A stretch of DNA of 64,000 nt, from NCBI GenBank assembly GCA_965644315.1, contig CBFFRQ010000029.1, positions 1 through 64,000 of the forward strand, written 5' to 3'. Each line of letters starts with the position of its first letter. Position 1 is the stretch's first letter. Source of the DNA: Caecitellus pseudoparvulus. Taxonomy: Eukaryota > Bigyra: Bicosoecida. Below the pieces are notes generated by a model. It was not told where the DNA came from. It saw nothing but the letters and a program-made list of their open reading frames with translations, and did not search any database. A program made the position numbers and the translations under genes. Positions 37,150 through 48,301 of this stretch are shown here, piece after piece.

Positions 37150-40100
37150 CTAGGAGCCCGCATCACCAGTTGGCGCCGCCGCCAGCATCTTGGACAGGGC
37201 GTTGATGATCTGCGCAAAGGTCGGCCGCTTGGCGGGGTCCGCCCGCAGGCAGGCCTTGATGACAGCGGCGTAGTCCCGGGGCGCGTCGGCGGGGATGGGC
37301 GGCCGCAGGCCCGCGTTCAGCACGGCGTAGCCCACCTGCATCACCTCCATGCCGCGGTAGGGCACATCCCGCGTGAGCAGCTCCCACAGGTTGATGCCGA
37401 AGGAGAACACATCCGCCTTTTCCGTGTACACGTGCCCCGTGATGACCTCGGGCGCCATCCACTGCATGGTGCCGCACTGCATGGTGTACCGGCTGGTGGA
37501 GGCTGTGTTGGCTTTGAACCGCGCCAGCCCAAAGTCCGCCACCTTCACGGCCCACCGGTCGTCCACGAGGAGGTTCAGCGACTTGAGGTCGCGGTGGATG
37601 ATGACGGGTGTGGACGTGTGCAGGTAGTTCATGCCCCGTGCCGCATCCAGCGCCATCTGCTTGCGCAGGCCCCAAGGCAGGGGCACCTTGGGGTTGTGCA
37701 GCAGGTCGAACAGGTTGCCCCGGGCGCAGTACTCGGTGACCAGGGACAGCGGCTCCGGCACGACGCCCATGAAGAGGACAATGTTGGGGTGGCGCAGGCG
37801 TGTCATGAGGGCCACCTCCGCCTTGAAGTCGGCGACCGCCTTGGCCGCGACGTCCCCCGCGTCCACGCCCGTCGTGCGCGCGGCAGCGGAGGCCACGGGG
37901 CGGTGCAGCAGCTTCTTCACGGCCACATCCGTGCCACGGTACACGCCCCGGAACACCTCTGCGAACCCGCCAGTGCCGATGCGGTCGCCCAGGCGAATAT
38001 CCCGCCAGGGAATCTCCACGTGGCTGCTCCACAGCCCGTCAATGTGCCGCATGAGGCTGGCTGTGCGGGCCTCTGGGCCCCGCTTGGCTGGTGCGGCACC
38101 CCCCGCCGCCCCTGGCTCTGGCGCAGCGGCGCCTGCAGGAGCTGCTGTGCCAGCGGGCGGACCCCACCCCCCCGCCTGCGCGGCATCTGGGGGGGACGCC
38201 GGCTGCCCCGCGGAAGACACTTCGCTGCCTGCTGCCGTCATGAAGGCGCCGGCCCCAGACAGGTGCTGCTGCTCTGCTTGTGCCGCCCCGCCCACGCTGG
38301 CCACCCCCACCACGGCGCTGGCTGCCGCGGAGGGGATGGGCGTGGCGCCTTGGGGTGCCAGCACGGCGTGCGGCTTGGTGGGCGCCGCCCCCTTCAAGCT
38401 GAGCAGGTCGTCGTCGGAGGAGGTGACGGTGGAGGCCAGGGAGGCCATGCTGCCGCCGCGAGCCCCCGCCTCAGCACGGGAGGTGCCTGCTCTGCCCACT
38501 GCTGCGCCGCCGCCCACCTCTGGGTCGCCCTCGGCGCCATGGCGGGGCACAGGGGGTGTGCTGCGGTCCGTGACGGCCAGGACGACGTCCGTCTTGCGCA
38601 GGCCCGTCTTGACCAGCCCCACAACCTCCACTGGCAGCTGCGCTGCGAAGGGGTCATCCCACGTGCCGCCCTGTGCTGGCGCGCCGCCCACCGTGCCCCA
38701 CCCGTCGTCCGTGGGCGCAGACTTGTCTGCGAGGCCAGCAAAAGCGTCCTCGTGGCCGCCTGGACGACCCGGGTTCTCGAAGGGGTCATCCTGGGGCGGG
38801 GACACTGCATGGTCCGCCACAGCGTCTGCGCGGGAGGGCGAGAAGGTCACTGGGGACGACTCGTCGCCGCCAGCGGCGGCGCCCTCCGCTCCTTGCCCGG
38901 CCTGCAGCAGGGAAGCCTTCAGCACGTACTTGCACAAGGGGAAGCCTGCAGACGCCAGCTTGGCTGGATCGTGGCTGCCGTCACTGGGCGTGGCAGGCGA
39001 CACGTACCGCCGGGAGACGTACTTGGCCCTCACCCACGCACTGCGGCTGACCATGTCTGCCCGCGGCGCCGGCGCAGAGGGCGCCCCTGGCTCCCGGCGC
39101 TTCACCTCTGTGTAGTTTGCTAGCCAGAACTCGTTGCTGCGCTGGTTGCCAATGGTCAGCAGCTGCCTGAGCCAGGAGACTTCGGGGTCGTCCAGGGTCA
39201 GGCTGCGCACCTTGGACACGTGTGTGCCCAGCTGTCGGTGCACACCGGAGCAGGACAGGCACAGCAGCACGCCCAAGTTGATGCTGGCCCACTTGGGCCG
39301 CGGCGCCGAGCACTCAGCACACCGCTCATGGCCGGGCATGGACCACACCAGTGCCAGGGCTTGCTGGATGTTGAAGCTGGCGTCGGGCTGCTCCAGCAGA
39401 CGCTGCGCCGTGCTGTCTGTCAAGAGGGACGTCGCCCGGGCGCAAATCCACGCTGACGGGTCCATGCAACCGCCTGCCTCGCTCGGTGCCCCCTCCCCGC
39501 CGCGCCCCGCCGCTGCACCCCCCGAGAAGCGCTTGAAGAAGCGCTTGGCCGCCGCTGTCATGCCCTCCTCTGCAACAGGCGGGGAGACGGGGCGCTGGCC
39601 GGCGGCAGCCGCCTCGTCACCGCTGTCTTCGTCCTCCCCCCACTCGCCATCCCCGCGCTGCAGGGGGACGGGCGCACCCAGCCCCGCCCCCGTCGCGATG
39701 TGGGCGCCGCGGCGCAGGCCCGGGATGCCCTCGTCCGCTGTGCGCACGCTCTCATCGTGAAAGTCCCCGTGGCCGTCGTGCGCCTCCACGGCACGGCTCG
39801 CAACCGGCAGGGGCGAGCCCAGGGCCGGCACCACTAGCGCTGCGCGCGGCCCCGACGATGACGCCAGCAGCTCGGCGGCAGTGGCAGGGTCCTCAAAGGG
39901 GCTGCCTGCCGGCAGTTCAGGCAGCCCATCCAGCACATCCAAGCAAGGGTGCACGCCAGCGCGGGTGGCCCGGGCCACGGCGCCGTGCACAGTGCGCAGC
40001 TCAGCCAGCGTGCGGTCCAGGGCAGCACACAGCTCGTCCAACTTGCGGCTGGCAGCGGTGCGCTGTGGGGCTGCTCCGCCATTCACCACCCCTGCGGCAG

Positions 40101-42686
40101 CTCGCATGCGCTGGGCCCGCAGCTGCAGCAGGATGGCCAGCTGCGCGCGGAAGGCGTTCCATGTCTCCCGCAGCAGGGGCTGGGCACTGCCAAAGACGCA
40201 GGCCTCCACAGGCCCAACAGGCCACTCCCGCCCCGACAGGACGCCAGAAGACGCGCCACTCCCATTTCCCGGCGACGTGACGCTGCCCTTGCGTGTCGTG
40301 CCCAGCACTGCCACGACAGAGCGCACTGCCGGGTCGGTGATGCCCGTGCCGACGCGGTGTGTGGCCATCAGCGAGCCAATGTACGTCTGCAGGGCGGCAG
40401 CGACCTGGATGGAGACGTACCCACTCGGCAGTTTGCTGCTGACTGACACGTCCCCCGTCAAGGCGATGACCTCTCCAGGCGACCCGTGGCCCGACGTGAG
40501 CAGGGGGGAGAAGTCAGGGTGGTCCCCATGCAGGCGCACCTTGCTCCCCAGCATGTCTCCGTACGCGGCGACGTAGCCAGCCAGCTCCCCCTCCCCAGCA
40601 GGGCAGGACTGTGCTAAGCCACCTGCCGCCGCGGCAAAGGTCGACGCTGCAGCTGCCCACGTGTTCACGAGCTGCTGCAGGTGACCAGCCACTGCCTGTG
40701 CTGAGGCGAGGGCGTGCGGCGGGCCCTGCTGCCACAGCCGCAGCAGGAGGACACAAGCCTTGATGGCCACGACAGGGTCCGTGCTCAGGGGCAGGCGCCC
40801 GACATTGGTGTAGGTGCCGGTGGCACTGCCACTCTCGTACGCGTCTGTGATGAGGCGGCGGACGTACTTGGCCTTGGGCGGGCCGGGCGTCAGGCCGGAT
40901 GTCGCCTTGATCGCCCACCGTCGCTTCTCCTGGTTCCCCCCAAACAACTGCATCATGCGAGTCTGCATCGTCTCCATGACGCTGGCCGCCGTGCCGCCCC
41001 CTACACTGCCGCGGCGGGTGCCACTGCCGCCTGCACTGCCTCGCTTGCTGCCCCCCGTGGCGCCCTGGGCGGGCTGGGCAGGTGGGGCTTGACCAGACCC
41101 AGCGACAGGCCCTCCACGGGCTTCCCCAGCCCAGAACTCTTCCTCCTCCCCCGCACCCTCACCTGCACCCCAGGGGTCCTGGCCAGGGGAGGCTGCCAGC
41201 GTGCGCTGGAACCCGCCACCACCCTGCCCCAGCAGGCTCGCTGTGCCGCTGGCGCGAGGCGACACACGCTGCGACCCGAGAGGCAGCAAGTCTGTAGGCT
41301 GCAGGCTCCCACGTGACTTTGGAGCCGTGGGTGGCTCGGCGACTTGAGGGGCCGGGGCTGCAGCGAGGCTGGCAGCTGACGCCACAGTGCGCCGGTGCCG
41401 AGCGGGCCACTCCCGACAGGTGCCGCTGCCCTGGACGATGACATCGGCCACACTTGGGCGGTCTGTCGGTTGGTACGTCAAGCATGCACGCATGAGTGCG
41501 ATGGCCTCTGGCGAGTAGCCGTGCCCCGTCGGGACCTTCACGCGCCCCGACAGAATGCCCATGCGCTGCGCGTTCCCCGCCGAGTCCTCAAAGGGAGTGA
41601 CGTGGAACATGAGCTTGTACAGCACGACCCCGAGGGCCCAAACGTCCACGGCCGGCCCCACGCGGAGCCGCGCGTGCAGGTCAGCAAGCTCAGGAGCGCG
41701 ATAGTGTGAGGTTGTCGTGCGGTCCACCACATCCTCCATGCGGGTGATGTCAGCACCCCGGCTCAGGCTGCCTTGCCACGTGGAACACGAGCCGAAGTCA
41801 CACAGCTTGGTGATGCTGTCTGCAGTGTACTTCGTGTCGGTGAGCAGCATGTTTTCCAGCTTGATGTCTCGATGGGCGATGGGCGGGCTCTGGCTGTGCA
41901 AGTACTCCACCGCTGCCGCTGCATCAGCAAAGCGGGCCAGGACCACCGCCTCAGGCAGCTTCGCCCCACTCTCTCCAGCTCTGATGACTTCGTGAATGAC
42001 CGCTCCTCCTGTGGCAGTGGACAGGAGCGACCGGGTTGTGAGCGCAGCCTGCTCTCGCGCACTGAGCGGCTCGCCGTGTACCTGCGCAGTGCTCCAACAC
42101 CATGTCAAACTCTGTGAACCCTTCTGCTGACAACACCTGGTGTTGAAGCAGGCGAACGATGTGAGGGTGTGGCGGCAGTGCCGTCTGTGAGGTGGGGCGC
42201 AGGAGCCAGTGGTGTGGGCTGCAGGCGAAACGCCAGAGAATGGTCCGTCTCCCGCTGAGGTCTGCTGGGCAGGCCTGCACAGAGCGGCGTCGTGTCTCAC
42301 AAGGATCTTAATTTCACTCCTGCACCGGCAGTGGGGGGGGTACTCGTGAGTATTGTGCACGCCGCGCACGCCGTGAGCTTGCTTGTCTGCTCGTCCGCGC
42401 CAGGCTGAAACGCGAGGGTCAGGCCTTACCTTGCCAACGCTAGGTTGATGCTGTTGTCGCTGGCGATCTTCATGCGCTTGATTACGACTGTGGAACCTCT
42501 CCTTTCAGCATCTTCGGCCAAGTAGACGTAGGCGAACCCGCCTGCGTCGGAAAGAAGGTGGTCAGCTTGACTGGGCAGAGCTGGCGTGCTGAGCGCAGGG
42601 TCGGCGCCCGCACCTTCAGCCAGCAGCTCCTTGATGCGCAGACTCCGCCCAGACACACTGACAAGGCGCCCAGACACATTGCCCAT
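37150..42686 (-). CDS. NAK-like kinase + ANTH + ArfGAP + Raf-like kinase fusion protein
   Basis: Five exons on the minus strand, 42686-42614, 42541-42430, 42319-42301 (19 nt), 42184-42082 and 42008-37150, give 1,721 aa. Residues about 14-290 form an AAK1/NAK-family Ser/Thr kinase: LLAEG joined by splicing to GGFAYVYLAED, VVIKRM, SEIKIL, LEHCAGGAVIHEV, AHRDIKLENMLL, KLCDFGSCS, SHYRAPELADL. Residues about 463-730 resemble an ANTH domain (RRWAIKATSG, PPKAKYVRRLITDAYE, VVAIKACVLLLRLWQQGPP). Residues about 972-1100 are an ArfGAP zinc finger (CAECSAPRPKWASINLGVLL then CLSC, with HRQLGTHVSKVRSLTLD carrying the arginine finger). Residues about 1434-1710 are a second, Raf/TKL-like kinase (IGTGGFAEVF, VAVKKLL, IIHRDLKSLNLL, VADFGLARF, GTMQWMAPEV). 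NAK kinases phosphorylate clathrin adaptors, ANTH binds PIP2 and clathrin, and ArfGAP turns off Arf. An endocytic-coat regulator is inferred. Confidence 0.87.
42301..42319 (-). other. 19-nt microexon of the NAK-ANTH-ArfGAP kinase gene
   Basis: It reads G AGT GAA ATT AAG ATC CTT and supplies SEIKIL, matching the conserved helix-C segment (REIQIM in AAK1). It is flanked by GGTGCAG and GTGAGA. Removing it breaks the kinase frame. Confidence 0.75.
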
Positions 42687-43031
42687 GACCTCTCAGGGGG
42701 CCAGGCCACAGCTTAGAGCAGGCTTGTCCCGGAGGGCACCGGCTCTGGCACCGCGTGAGAGCGCCTCACAGAGGCAACGGCAGGCTGATGTAGTTGAGGC
42801 AGCACCGGCGATGCAGGGCAAGCCAAAGATACGCAAGGAATTCACGCTGCTGCACAGTCGCACACAGACTTGTGAAGCTGTTGTGTAGGCAATGTTTTGG
42901 TGGGTTATGAAGACTGTTTCCTCGTGCTGAAGGCTCCCTGTTCGTTGGTTGGCATTCGCTCGAGGGTTTCACATCAAAACACCCTCGGCCCGGGCCGGGT
43001 TCACTTCTTCGGGTCTCAGCATTTCCGTGTC
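42687..43031. other. Divergent intergenic region (345 bp)
   Basis: This lies between the start codons of the kinase-fusion and WW/IQ genes. It is A/T-richer than the coding sequence, notably 42860-42960. It probably contains both promoters. No ORF or RNA gene is supported. Confidence 0.4.
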
Positions 43032-46000
43032 ATGGCTCTTGCTGCGAGATTGGTGCACGAGCGCGTGCTGGCCGGGAGCGATGGCTCGCGGCTGCCCACA
43101 GCCGAGCCCTTGCTGTCCAGGGGCGAAGGAGGGCTGCCTAGGCTGCTGGCAAAGGGCTACAACGCCTTGCCCCCTTCGAGGCACAGTAGTGTGCCCAGAG
43201 CGGGGTCAGCAAGCTCTTTGGCCACCTTCGGGATTCGGCCACTGGAAGAAAGCCAGCCTTTGAAGAAATGCTGGGTGAACCCGCTGCGCACAGCAACGCG
43301 GCAGTGCTTCACATGCGCCAAGTACGACCCGAGCGGCACCGGGTACTACTGCGAAGAAAGTTTCATCGATGCTCATCCATGGTGCGCTTTGCCATGGTCG
43401 CTGCTGTGCTGCAGCTTGCGGAGCACCCCGCGCGCTGGCGTTTCCCAGGCACCGCATGAATCACAACTGGGTGTACATCGTGCAAAAGCCGGCCCCGCCC
43501 AAGCCGCCCAAGCTTACAGGTGCAGAGCAGATGTATCATGGAGCCGCTGATCTGCTGGAGCAGACCAAGGAACAGAGGCACGAGCTCAACCAGGCGGACG
43601 AGGGCGCAAGCGTGAGTGGGCGCAGCTCATTGACCCGCTCCTGAAACGCCGAGGAAACGCCGCTGTCTTCAATGTGCACAGACTCAAGAAGGCAGAAGAG
43701 GGGCTGCTCAAGCATGTGACTCGCTCATGCTGCGCATGTTGTGAGTTCGCACGCCTGTGCATGCTACGCTGGGTCTGGGCGCCGCGCACCCGCCCGCGCC
43801 TGGCGCTGCAGGGACCTCATGGAGACTTTGAGGGATGACTCGAAGCGGCAGCAGAACCTCGCCGCACTGAGGATTCAGCTGGCAACTCGCAGCCACCAGG
43901 CGTGGCGAGTGGCTAGAAGCCGCTTCCGCCTCAGGTGGAACCAGGTCTACGACGAAACGCGGGGGACACACTTCTTCGTTGACCGTGTCACCGGAGAGCA
44001 GCGCTGGGAACGGCCTCGACTGGCAGGCATCCCTGTTCCCATTCCTGACATGCCTTCTCGCCTTGCAGAGGACATGGGCCAAGACGAAGCAGCTGGAATC
44101 ATCGTGGGCATGTTCCGGGCTTCCCATGCCCGTCGCACAGTTGCTCTGCTCGCACGCGCCGTGTTCAAGGTCGTGCGGGACCCGGCGACAAATCAGAAGT
44201 ACTATTTCAACACAAAGACAGGATTGAGTTCGTGGAAGCGCCCTAAGCTTCTGGGTCCCGAGCGAAAGCGGGTTAAGGCGCTGCGAACTCGCCGCACCGG
44301 CCGCAAGTTGTCACAGCGCAGCACAAGCCGCATGCGTTCCATGCGCAGCACTGTCCGGGCCTCCACTGCACCTCGACCCAAAAGCAGTAAGGTTCGCATG
44401 GGGCGGCGGGCGCAAGATCTGGACGCGGATCAGGCAGCGACGAAGCTGCAAGCGTGGGCCCGCTGGGTCCGCTCGCGCTCTGTCGTGGTGCAGGCGTGCT
44501 TGCAGGTGTATCAAAAGGTGTACGACTCCAGTGCAGACGCCTACTTCTACTTCAACACCCGCCTGGAAACGTCAAGTTGGAGAAAGCCCACTGCTCTGGG
44601 CAGCCATGACGTCGACGTTGTAGGCACAGACAGGCCGAACTCAGGGCGCGTTCGCACAGGCCGAAAGGCCGCAGACCTCTCCCCTGCAGCTGCAGCTGCC
44701 ACGATTGTCTCTGCCCTCCGCATGCACCATGCAAGGCAGACTATACTGAAGACAGCTGCTGCGACGTGGGAGTCTGTCTGGTCAGAAGAGCACGGAGACT
44801 ACTTTTTCTACAACAGCCAAACAGGCGCGAGTGTGTGGGAGCAGCCGATCTTGCTCACCCTTGCGGGGCAGCGGGGGCTTGTCCGTGACCCTGCCAGCCA
44901 CGGCCAAGCCACTTCAGGAAGCGGCATGCGTGCACAGGGCGCGCGACTTCGCACGGCCCGTCGAGCGGAGAACCTGTCCGAGGTCCAGGCAGCTATCATC
45001 CTGCAGGCTTTCGCGCGAGCGGTGCTCAGTCGTGGAGCCTTTCGCACCCGGGCCGCCGAAGTGTACGAAAAGTGCACAGATCCCGAGTACATGGCCCCAT
45101 ACTACTTTAATCGCAGTACGTTCGAGAGCTCTTGGGAGAAGCCGCAGGTGTTCCGCCGCTGGGACTTGCCGTTGTGCTCAGAGTCCGACTCCATTTCACT
45201 GCAAATGCGCACGAGCGGCCGGGTCTTCCCTAGACTTGGGCGGCGGGCAAAAGACCTCTCCACAGAACGAGCGGCGAGGAAAATCCAGAGCATGGTGCGC
45301 ATGCGACAGGGCTGGCTTGCAGCCGTGCGTCAGGCTAGAACATGCCTGGAAAAGGTGTGGAGCGATGAGTACGGGGCGTACTACTACCACAACAAAGCCA
45401 CCGACGAGGCGTTTTGGGCGAAGCCTGCTCTTTTGGGTGGACACGAAATAGCCCCCACCCCTCGATCCCACGCGTCCGCTGTAGCCGCAGGGGCAGAGCC
45501 AGCGTCTGGCCCACTGCCAGGCAGTGCTGTCAGGCTCACCCCTCGAGGGACGAATTTGATCCTCGGGCCACCTGGTCCACCACCCCGACAGGAACTTGGG
45601 GGCGTTCGACGAGCCTTTGAGCTCGGAGAAGACGAAGCTGCTGTGATCGTGCAGCGGTGGACGCGAGGCGCGCTCGCGCGAAAGCGCACACGGCACCTCA
45701 TTCGCCACAGCTTTGAACGGGTGTGGGATGAGTCATACCAAGCGCACTACTTCTTCAACAAGTTGACAGGGGAAAGTGCATGGGACACTCCAGCCCTCAT
45801 CGTTCGCCTGTTCGGGTCGAGTGCCACGCTGCTGGACACTCCCCGCAACAAGGCATTGTCGGTGCGGCTGGGGGTTCGGCCGCGCCACAAGCCGCCACGC
45901 ACCGGGCGCCGAGCACATGACCTATCAGAAGCTGCTGCGTGCCTGAAGTTGCAGTCCGCCGTGCGCATGTTTGCGGCTCGGCGTCTTGCTCTTGCCCTGC

Positions 46001-48141
46001 TCCATGCTCGCGTTCGCAAAGTGTGGCACGCGGAGCACGGGGCGTACTTCTACCACGACACGCTGCGTCATGCTGCGACATGGTTCAAACCAGCCATTCT
46101 GCGCCATGCAGACATGCGTGAATCCTCCATGCAGGCGCTCGTCGCTGAGGTTCGGCGACTGCAGCCTCAGTTCGCCCTCGCAAGTGACGCAGACACCGCT
46201 GCCGCTTCCTGCCCAGCTGAAGGCCTACCTTCAATCTCTGAGCTGTCCTCCCAGGCAGCCTCTCGGATCACAACAGCCCGTGCATCGATTGAGCCTGTGC
46301 AAAGCGCACCATCGTCAGCCCCCCCGACTTGGCGGCCAGACTGGGACCGGCTTCTGGCGCACCCGAGCGGCCGTGTGCTGCCCGCGAATGCTGTGGAGCT
46401 TCCCCCACACCGGGTGAAGGAGCTGCACCTTCGCCAGTTGCGCGTGTTCTCCTTGAAGCACGCTCCCCAGCTTGCCGACCAGCTGGAAGCGTTGTGGAGT
46501 TCACAGGGCGTGCACATTTGGTCCCATCTCGAAGGGCAGTTCCCAGGACAGCTGGGCGCCTTTCGAGCAACGGCCACGCAGCAAGTCGAGCATGCTGCCT
46601 CCAAGTTGGCAGAAGCTGTTGCCACTTCTTTGGAGGGAAAGAAACAGGGAGGGCTCGCAGGGGACAGCAGCGGCATGGTGTCGGCGGCTCGGAAAGCTGC
46701 TGCGGAGCGGGGAGCCGGTCCCCGACACAGTGTGTCTTTCGCAGCGCTCGCCAGCAGTGTGCGCCGGGTGCAGCCAAAGGTGTTGGGGGACCCAGTGAAG
46801 CGATTCCAGCACCGGGAAGAAGAGGTCAGGGCCACAACGCCTTTGGACCATTTGTTCCCTTCCGGCCTGGGTATTGCGCCAATCCAGGAAGAAGACGGGG
46901 ACGATGGCACCAGCGACGGCGTGAGCACACAAGTCTCCAGCAGGGCAAGTTTGGCCGATGAAGCGCAGCAGGGAGCCTACTCCGAGAGAAAGGCTGAGAG
47001 CATTGATGCTGCGCGAGCGTTTTTCGCATCCCTGAGCAGCCGCTCGACCCGCGGACGAGGCAAGGGGCGAAGCATTGGAGCTGCAGCAGAGGAGGTGGTC
47101 CCCATGCACCGCGCCTCGGAAGCCTCCACCCCCAGGCCAGGCAAGGAGGAAGCAACTGCGATGGCTCAAGGCTCCAATCTTGCCGCCTCTGCAGTGGTCC
47201 CGAGGAATGTGGCTTTCGCCAGCACCGTGGGGCATGTTGAAGTTGCAGCCCCAGTTCCTCAACCACTTCCAGCACAGGGCAGTGTCAGCGACCCCAAGGC
47301 TGGGCCAGCGACCAGCGGAGCAGGGATTCCGGTGGCACGTGAGCCAGGAATGCCCCACCGGCCTTCTGGGCGCGCGGTCTCGGATGACATGTCCAGCGTC
47401 TTGACGAGGGGGTCAGTGCACAGCTTCAAGTCCTTGGACCTGGCGTCGAAGTTGCTATCGTACGACGAAGCAGTGCAGCGCTGGTCAAGGAAGTTCAGCC
47501 AAGAGGAAGGGAGGTTCTACTACCTTGACTCCACAACTGGAGAGTCAAGCTGGGAGAGACCTGGGGACTTGTTGGAGTACGAATTGCCGCTGTCCCCCAA
47601 AACACAGCTGGCATACGACGTGTTCGAGCGTGGGCGGAGAGTCGTTGGCACCGACCGACGCAAAGCAGCCGAGCACATGTCACCGAGTGAAGCAGCTCTG
47701 ATCATCCAGCAAGCTTTCCGATGCCGCAAGGCGTTCAAGGCAGCCAAGTTCAGGGCCCGCCTCTTGTACAAAAAGGCCTTTGATGCAGAAACACGCTCAG
47801 TGTATTATTGGAACGAACGCACTCAGCGATCCACGTGGGTCAAGCCACGCTTTCTTGGCTCTGACGACGTGCGCATGACGCCACGCTCAAAGCTCCCGAA
47901 CTCACCCGCACAAACGACGGCAGGGCGAACCCGCTCAGCAAGGGATGCAGCTCTTATAGTACAAAGCTTTGCTCGCATGGCGCTCGCCAAACGTGAGGCG
48001 CGCAGCCGCTGCAAGGCAATCATGAAGAAAGTCGTGGAGGCAGACGTCGCGTACCCACTGTACGTCAATACCATCACAGGCGAGCGTCTGTGGCACAAGC
48101 CACGCATCTTGGGAAGGGAAGACTTGGAGATCAGCTCCTAG
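43032..48141 (+). CDS. Multi-WW/IQ-motif protein
   Basis: Exons 43032-43381, 43449-43611, 43682-43740 and 43812-48141 give 1,633 aa. Donors are GTGCGC, GTGAGT and GTGAGT. The first 190 residues hold an unassigned Cys-rich segment (RQCFTCAKYDPSGTGYYC) and a Pro/Lys stretch (VQKPAPPKPPKL). From residue about 230 to 955, eight WW-like units (such as KVYDSSADAYFYFNTRLETS ending SWRKP, and YYFNRSTFESSWEKP) alternate with a repeat of the form RxGRRAxDLS-x-AAxxIQ, an IQ-like motif. A 460-residue disordered middle follows, then three more WW units (for example RFYYLDSTTGESSWERP) with an IQ-like motif from about 1417 to the end. WW domains bind proline-rich partners and IQ motifs bind calmodulin or EF-hand proteins, so a cytoskeletal or ciliary scaffold is plausible. 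Joining the short exons to the large one is my inference from matching GTGAGT donors and phase; a separate small gene is the alternative. Confidence 0.75.
43840..48125 (+). repeat. Alternating WW/IQ module array (eight plus three units)
   Basis: Eleven diverged units of about 90 residues each end in a W-x-x-P (WW second tryptophan and proline) and are followed by GRRA-x-DL and an IQ-like helix. Units 1-8 lie at about 43840-46110 and units 9-11 at about 47490-48125. Confidence 0.7.
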
Positions 48142-48301
48142 CGCCAAGGAACGCAGGAGCTCAGAGAAAAAGTGCATTGACAGCTAAAGCAAGGGGTTGG
48201 CGCTGCCACGGAAGTGGTCAGCAAAAATGCACGCACGTGCTTCAGAGGAGCCAAACGCGGAAATGAAGCAGCGGGTGCGTGCATGTAGAAGGTGAAGGTG
48301 C
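48142..48301. other. Convergent 3' gap (160 bp)
   Basis: This short region separates two convergent stop codons and must contain both 3' UTRs. No AATAAA motif and no strong hairpin was seen. Confidence 0.4.

Noticed and set aside
42008-42081. 33-nt intron (GTACAC...GAGCAG) in the fusion-kinase gene
   Set aside because: A 73-nt intron using the same donor and the CCACAG acceptor at 42009 restores the conserved kinase segment CAGGAVIHEV; the shorter one gives the wrong frame.
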